Assembly (NCBI GenBank): GCA_016844935.1
Contig: JAERTK010000083.1
Span: forward strand, 1 to 48,072
DNA from: Desulfobacteraceae bacterium
GTDB lineage: Bacteria; Desulfobacterota; DSM-4660; Desulfatiglandales; Desulfatiglandaceae
Reading direction: 5' to 3'
DNA: 48,072 nt
Shown here: piece by piece, positions 45,636-48,072 of the stretch
Layout of the letters: every line of letters begins with the position of its first letter
Position numbering within the stretch: position 1 is the first letter of the stretch
The notes under the pieces: generated by a model
The model's database searches: none
Told to the model about the DNA's origin: nothing
Seen by the model: only the letters and a program-made list of their open reading frames with translations
Made by a program: the position numbers and the translations under genes

Positions 45636-46544
45636 ATGCCAACTCTACTCTGGACAGGTGAGATTTCATTACCAATAAGAATCATGGTAAATATGGGGAG
45701 CATTATCGCTTGGATAACGGGGAATGCTCGGGACTCTTCCGCCATGAAGGAAAGAATGAAAGATGGATACAACGGCAAATACTCAGATTATATCAAAAAC
45801 TACGATGAGTTAGCGTCATTTCATTATGAGAGAATTTCCAACACACTCATCCAGAAAGTTGATTGCAGAGGTAAGAAGGTCATCGATGTTGGATGCGGAA
45901 CTGGAATTCTCTCGCTTATTATACTTGAGAAGGATGTGGCCCAATTAACCTGTTTTGATCAGTCTGAGCTAATGCTTGAAAAGTGCCGGGGAAAAGCTGC
46001 ATCCGAGGGGTACGGCGAAGATCAGGTTTCATTCCATGAAGGAGACGCTGAGGCGCTACCTTTCAAAGATGCCGCTTATGATGTTGTATTTTTCAACATG
46101 GTTTCAGGAATGATCCCAAATCAACAAGCAACAATCAAAGAGTTAACCAGAATTCTTCGTCCAGGTGGAACGATTGCACTGTCCGCGCACGGTCCTGCTC
46201 ATTATGTGGAAGCAGTAGAGGCTGCCATAAAATCAATGAATATGCGTTACTTTTTGGGTCATCGCTTTGAATTCTGGCCACGGGATGAAAATGAGATAAA
46301 ATCTTTTTTCATGAACGCTGGCGTGGATAACATACAAACTGAAAGATTAACCTGGATTGATGAATTTGAGGATGGCGGCGAGGTGTTTGATTTTTTTGCC
46401 TCTACGTCTGGATTGTGGTGGTATCACAGATTACCCCCAGATATAAGAAACAAGGAAACAGAAAAAACGCGCACCTATTTTCAGCGTAAAGGCGTTACTA
46501 AAATATCAAGTGATGTGGTTTTCGCAGTTGGAAAAAAACGATAG
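45636..46544 (+). CDS. SAM-dependent methyltransferase
   Basis: 302 residues of the class I methyltransferase fold. Motif I is KVIDVGCGTGILSLIIL (about residues 85-100), the acidic end of strand 2 is LTCFDQSELML, motif post-I is EGDAEALPFKDAAYDVVFFN, and ILRPGGTIALSAHG follows. The substrate is unknown; the C-terminal half is not one I recognise. GAGGAG lies near the ATG. Its codon use is more AT-rich than the core genes, in keeping with transfer. An attC-like hairpin follows the stop within ten bases. Confidence 0.85.
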   Translation: MPTLLWTGEISLPIRIMVNMGSIIAWITGNARDSSAMKERMKDGYNGKYSDYIKNYDELASFHYERISNTLIQKVDCRGKKVIDVGCGTGILSLIILEKDVAQLTCFDQSELMLEKCRGKAASEGYGEDQVSFHEGDAEALPFKDAAYDVVFFNMVSGMIPNQQATIKELTRILRPGGTIALSAHGPAHYVEAVEAAIKSMNMRYFLGHRFEFWPRDENEIKSFFMNAGVDNIQTERLTWIDEFEDGGEVFDFFASTSGLWWYHRLPPDIRNKETEKTRTYFQRKGVTKISSDVVFAVGKKR

Positions 46545-46550
46545 CGTCAC

Positions 46551-46607
46551 ACAACAAGGTTTTTCGCGCGGAGCGTAAAAAGCCGCGCCCGCCGAAAAGT
46601 GAGTTGG
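46551..46607. other. attC-like hairpin between two small cargo genes
   Basis: ACAAC at the left pairs with GTTG at the right, TTTTCG with CGAAAA, and GCGG with CCGC, giving a roughly 57-base imperfect hairpin between a gene stop and the next start, as in integron cassettes. The left R box deviates from consensus, and no integrase gene is in the window. A terminator or chance hairpin is possible. Confidence 0.3.
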
Positions 46608-46620
46608 GAGGAAGTTATTC

Positions 46621-46878
46621 ATGGACGAAAACTATTTGCTGGTCAATTGGCAGGACGGTAGTGGCTAAAGCGTTGAAATTGGCTATCTCAATCCTAATGG
46701 CCAACAATGTTGCGGTCATTGCGGTGTGCAGGGGGCCGATTATGGACAATATGCATATAGAACAGAATGCACCATCTGCGGTTACGTTTATGGAACAAAT
46801 GGAACAGACATGCATGAAAGGCGTTGTCCCGAATGTCAAGAGGGAGCGCCTGGCATTAGGTACTGGAAAAATATTTAG
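46621..46878 (+). pseudogene. Small zinc-ribbon protein with an in-frame TAA
   Basis: The frame runs MDENYLLVNWQDGSG, TAA (46666-46668), SVEIGYLNPNGQQCCGHCG, ECTICGYVYGTNGTDMHER, RCPECQEGAPGIRYWKN and ends with TAG. Paired cysteines (CCGHC, CTIC, CPEC) form zinc knuckles. Homologues that I recall have Gln at the stop position, so a CAA-to-TAA change is the simplest explanation. GGGAGG lies upstream of the ATG. Function unknown. Confidence 0.6.
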
Positions 46879-47025
46879 CGCCTGTTTGAAAATTATCTCC
46901 TCTACCGACCAATCCAAGAGTTTATTATCCTCGTCCCCGGAATTTGAAGACCTGACCCCATTCTCTCTTTGACTTCACCACACAGATGTGCGACACTGTC
47001 TTACAAAACTAGAAGGAGGTATAGC

Positions 47026-47244
47026 ATGGATACGACACTCACAATACGTCTTCCCGAAGAAATGAAAGAGACATTGCAGGATATCTGTAATTCTGAAAAC
47101 AAAGCACTAAGCGATCTTGTTAGGGAATCACTCAAGAACTATTTGGTTGTTAAGCGTTTTCGAAAACTTAGAGCCAAAACACTTCCGTTTGCAGAAGCGG
47201 CTGGTTTTTTGACAGATGAAGATGTGTTTGAGGCGCTCACATGA
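47026..47244 (+). CDS. Ribbon-helix-helix antitoxin
   Basis: 72 residues: RHH motif (TTLTIRLPEEMKETLQDICN, SENKALSDLVRESLKNYLVV), then a basic linker and an acidic tail (TDEDVFEAL) for toxin binding. AAGGAGG lies eight bases before the ATG. The last four bases overlap the PIN toxin gene (ATGA), so the two are translated together. Confidence 0.88.
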   Translation: MDTTLTIRLPEEMKETLQDICNSENKALSDLVRESLKNYLVVKRFRKLRAKTLPFAEAAGFLTDEDVFEALT

Positions 47245-47657
47245 ACATCGTGTTTGACTCAAACATATACATTGCAGCATTTGCAACGCATGGCGTATGC
47301 CACCTGATGCTCGAAAGTTGCATAACTGAGCACGGTGTTTTCATTAGTGATTTCATCTTTGGTGAAGTTAAGGAAAAGCTCATCAAGAAGATCAAACTTC
47401 CCCCCGAGACAGTTGATGAAATCATTTCCTATCTCGGGGAACAGGCCATTGTCATCAACCCGAAGAATCTGGTATCAGGCGTCTGCCGAGATCCTGATGA
47501 TGACAACATCATCTCTTTAGGGATAGCTGCAAAAGCAGAATATATTGTCACCGGCGACAGGGACTTACTAGATATTGGGCAATATGCATCTCTTCACATG
47601 GTCTCTCCAAAAGAATTCGCTGAAGTCCTCAGAAATAGGGGTCAAGTCTACGTTTGA
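47241..47657 (+). CDS. PIN-domain toxin
   Basis: 138 residues, a PIN ribonuclease of the putative toxin family. Asp residues in FDSNIYIAAF, glutamate in FGEVKEKL, the acidic cluster RDPDDDNII and the VTGDRDLLDI motif give the metal-binding acidic site. It overlaps the antitoxin by four bases. The final codons, RGQVYV and the TGA, are encoded by a REP-type repeat (47638-47658), so the natural C-terminus has been replaced or trimmed by a few residues. The catalytic core looks intact. Confidence 0.88.
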   Translation: MNIVFDSNIYIAAFATHGVCHLMLESCITEHGVFISDFIFGEVKEKLIKKIKLPPETVDEIISYLGEQAIVINPKNLVSGVCRDPDDDNIISLGIAAKAEYIVTGDRDLLDIGQYASLHMVSPKEFAEVLRNRGQVYV

Positions 47658-47658
47658 C
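47638..47658. repeat. RAYT-type REP end inside the PIN gene end
   Basis: GGGGTCAAGTCTACGTTTGA plus C, the same sequence that forms the inverted pair at 38680-38747. It supplies the last codons and the stop of the PIN toxin. Confidence 0.6.
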
Positions 47659-47690
47659 TGTTGCTGGCGTGTGCGTGAAGCATGTAATTT

Positions 47691-47919
47691 CGGGGACACA
47701 ATACTTAATTTTTTCCGGTAGAAACACCTCCGCCAATCAATTCCCCTGTTTTTTCATGTAAGCAGAGACACCCCTTTTTTCCGTATAAGAACCGTCCTTG
47801 TGTGGCGCAATATTTTTCTACCTTTGTGATTTTTTCTAAAAAAACTCCTCCCGTTGTGACCGCATCTGTCAAACCCGTCTGTTACAATACCTCCAAACTC
47901 AGCGAAAGGAGATACAAAC
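47691..47919 (+). repeat. ARPP-1 leader, copy C
   Basis: It begins CGGGGACACAATACTTAATT. The hairpin at 47781-47805 pairs CCGTATAAG with CTTGTGTGG through nine pairs, three of them G-U in RNA. TACAAT (47883-47888) may be a -10 box, although no -35 box at normal spacing is seen. AAAGGAG lies before the gene's ATG. Confidence 0.8.
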
Positions 47920-48072
47920 ATGGATACCGTTATCAAGAATTATCTGGAACAGATGAAAGTCGGCCGGAAGCAGTCCTACAAGAATCTGGCGCTCTACCCG
48001 TTACTCTCAACCTACGGCGTGGGCCTGGAATACCTGATGCTGGACGAGGCCCTGAGCGAAAACCTGATGGAA
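47920..48072 (+). CDS. ARPP-1 domain protein, cut by the window end
   Basis: 51 codons are visible (VIKNYLEQMKVGRKQSYKNL, ALYPLLSTYGVGLEYLML, DEALSENLME). They match the N-terminus of the ARPP-1 domain family (named for association with ARG and rhodanese-phosphatase domains), usually over 250 residues and of unknown function. The gene continues past the window. It is probably the intact source of the leader copies upstream. Confidence 0.75.
   Translation, partial: MDTVIKNYLEQMKVGRKQSYKNLALYPLLSTYGVGLEYLMLDEALSENLME

Noticed and set aside
40033..48072. CRISPR-like interpretation of the repeated leaders
   Set aside because: Copies are 200-400 bp, unevenly spaced and followed by genes, not by uniform spacers; no cas gene is present.

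Overview
The window looks like a chromosomal segment of an anaerobic, probably sulfate-reducing deltaproteobacterium (Desulfobacterota, Desulfobacterales-like). The reasons are a glutaryl-CoA dehydrogenase/glutaconyl-CoA decarboxylase pair of the Desulfococcus type, an HdrD/GlpC-like Fe-S oxidoreductase, many hybrid histidine kinases, Fe-S/HD-domain genes, and the abundance of short REP-like and toxin-antitoxin elements. The assignment is inferred from gene content only.

Layout. 1-2.2 kb: an IS4-like transposase followed by about 700 bp of nested palindromic repeats. 2.2-12.1 kb: one long plus-strand run with a GAF histidine kinase, a YihY/BrkB membrane protein, a cyclic-nucleotide-binding/PAS membrane protein, a complete Mla-type lipid transport set (STAS-MlaE, MlaF, MlaD, auxiliary lipoprotein) and an EttA-like ABC-F ATPase. 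12.1-16.1 kb: a convergent HrpA helicase. 16.2-16.4 kb: tRNA-Phe with its own promoter and terminator. 16.4-24.0 kb: a receiver-domain remnant, two large hybrid histidine kinases and an NtrC-type sigma-54 activator between them. 24.2-25.7 kb: a zinc-ribbon HD protein and a ferredoxin-like protein behind an FNR-like palindrome. 25.8-30.4 kb: a divergent metabolic unit, with acyl-CoA (glutaryl-CoA) dehydrogenase and glutaconyl-CoA decarboxylase alpha on the minus strand, and on the plus strand a two-cluster Fe-S oxidoreductase whose reading frame is interrupted by a single in-frame TGA exactly where the family has a cysteine. A hairpin of bacterial SECIS type follows it, so I annotate it as one selenoprotein gene. 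30.5-36.9 kb: TusA-like protein, a TPR protein, Mpl ligase, a DUF1566 lipoprotein, a polytopic membrane protein, an IS91-type transposase remnant, a HEAT-repeat protein and a permuted papain-like protein.

37.0-48.1 kb is an accessory island. It holds a chimeric HHH/TRAP-DctP gene, IS-end repeats, ADP-ribosylglycohydrolase, a WYL regulator, an RHH/RelE pair, a DUF6883/DUF4926 pair, frameshifted DUF932 and DUF4062/ATPase genes, a methyltransferase, a small zinc-ribbon gene with a nonsense codon and an RHH/PIN pair. Three good copies and one decayed copy of a 200-400 bp leader belonging to the ARPP-1 gene family are spread through it. Each copy now precedes different cargo, and each of the three good copies keeps an RNA-compatible 9-bp hairpin.

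The most interesting items are the TGA-containing Fe-S oxidoreductase and the multiplied ARPP-1 leader. No CRISPR array, rRNA or complete prophage is visible.
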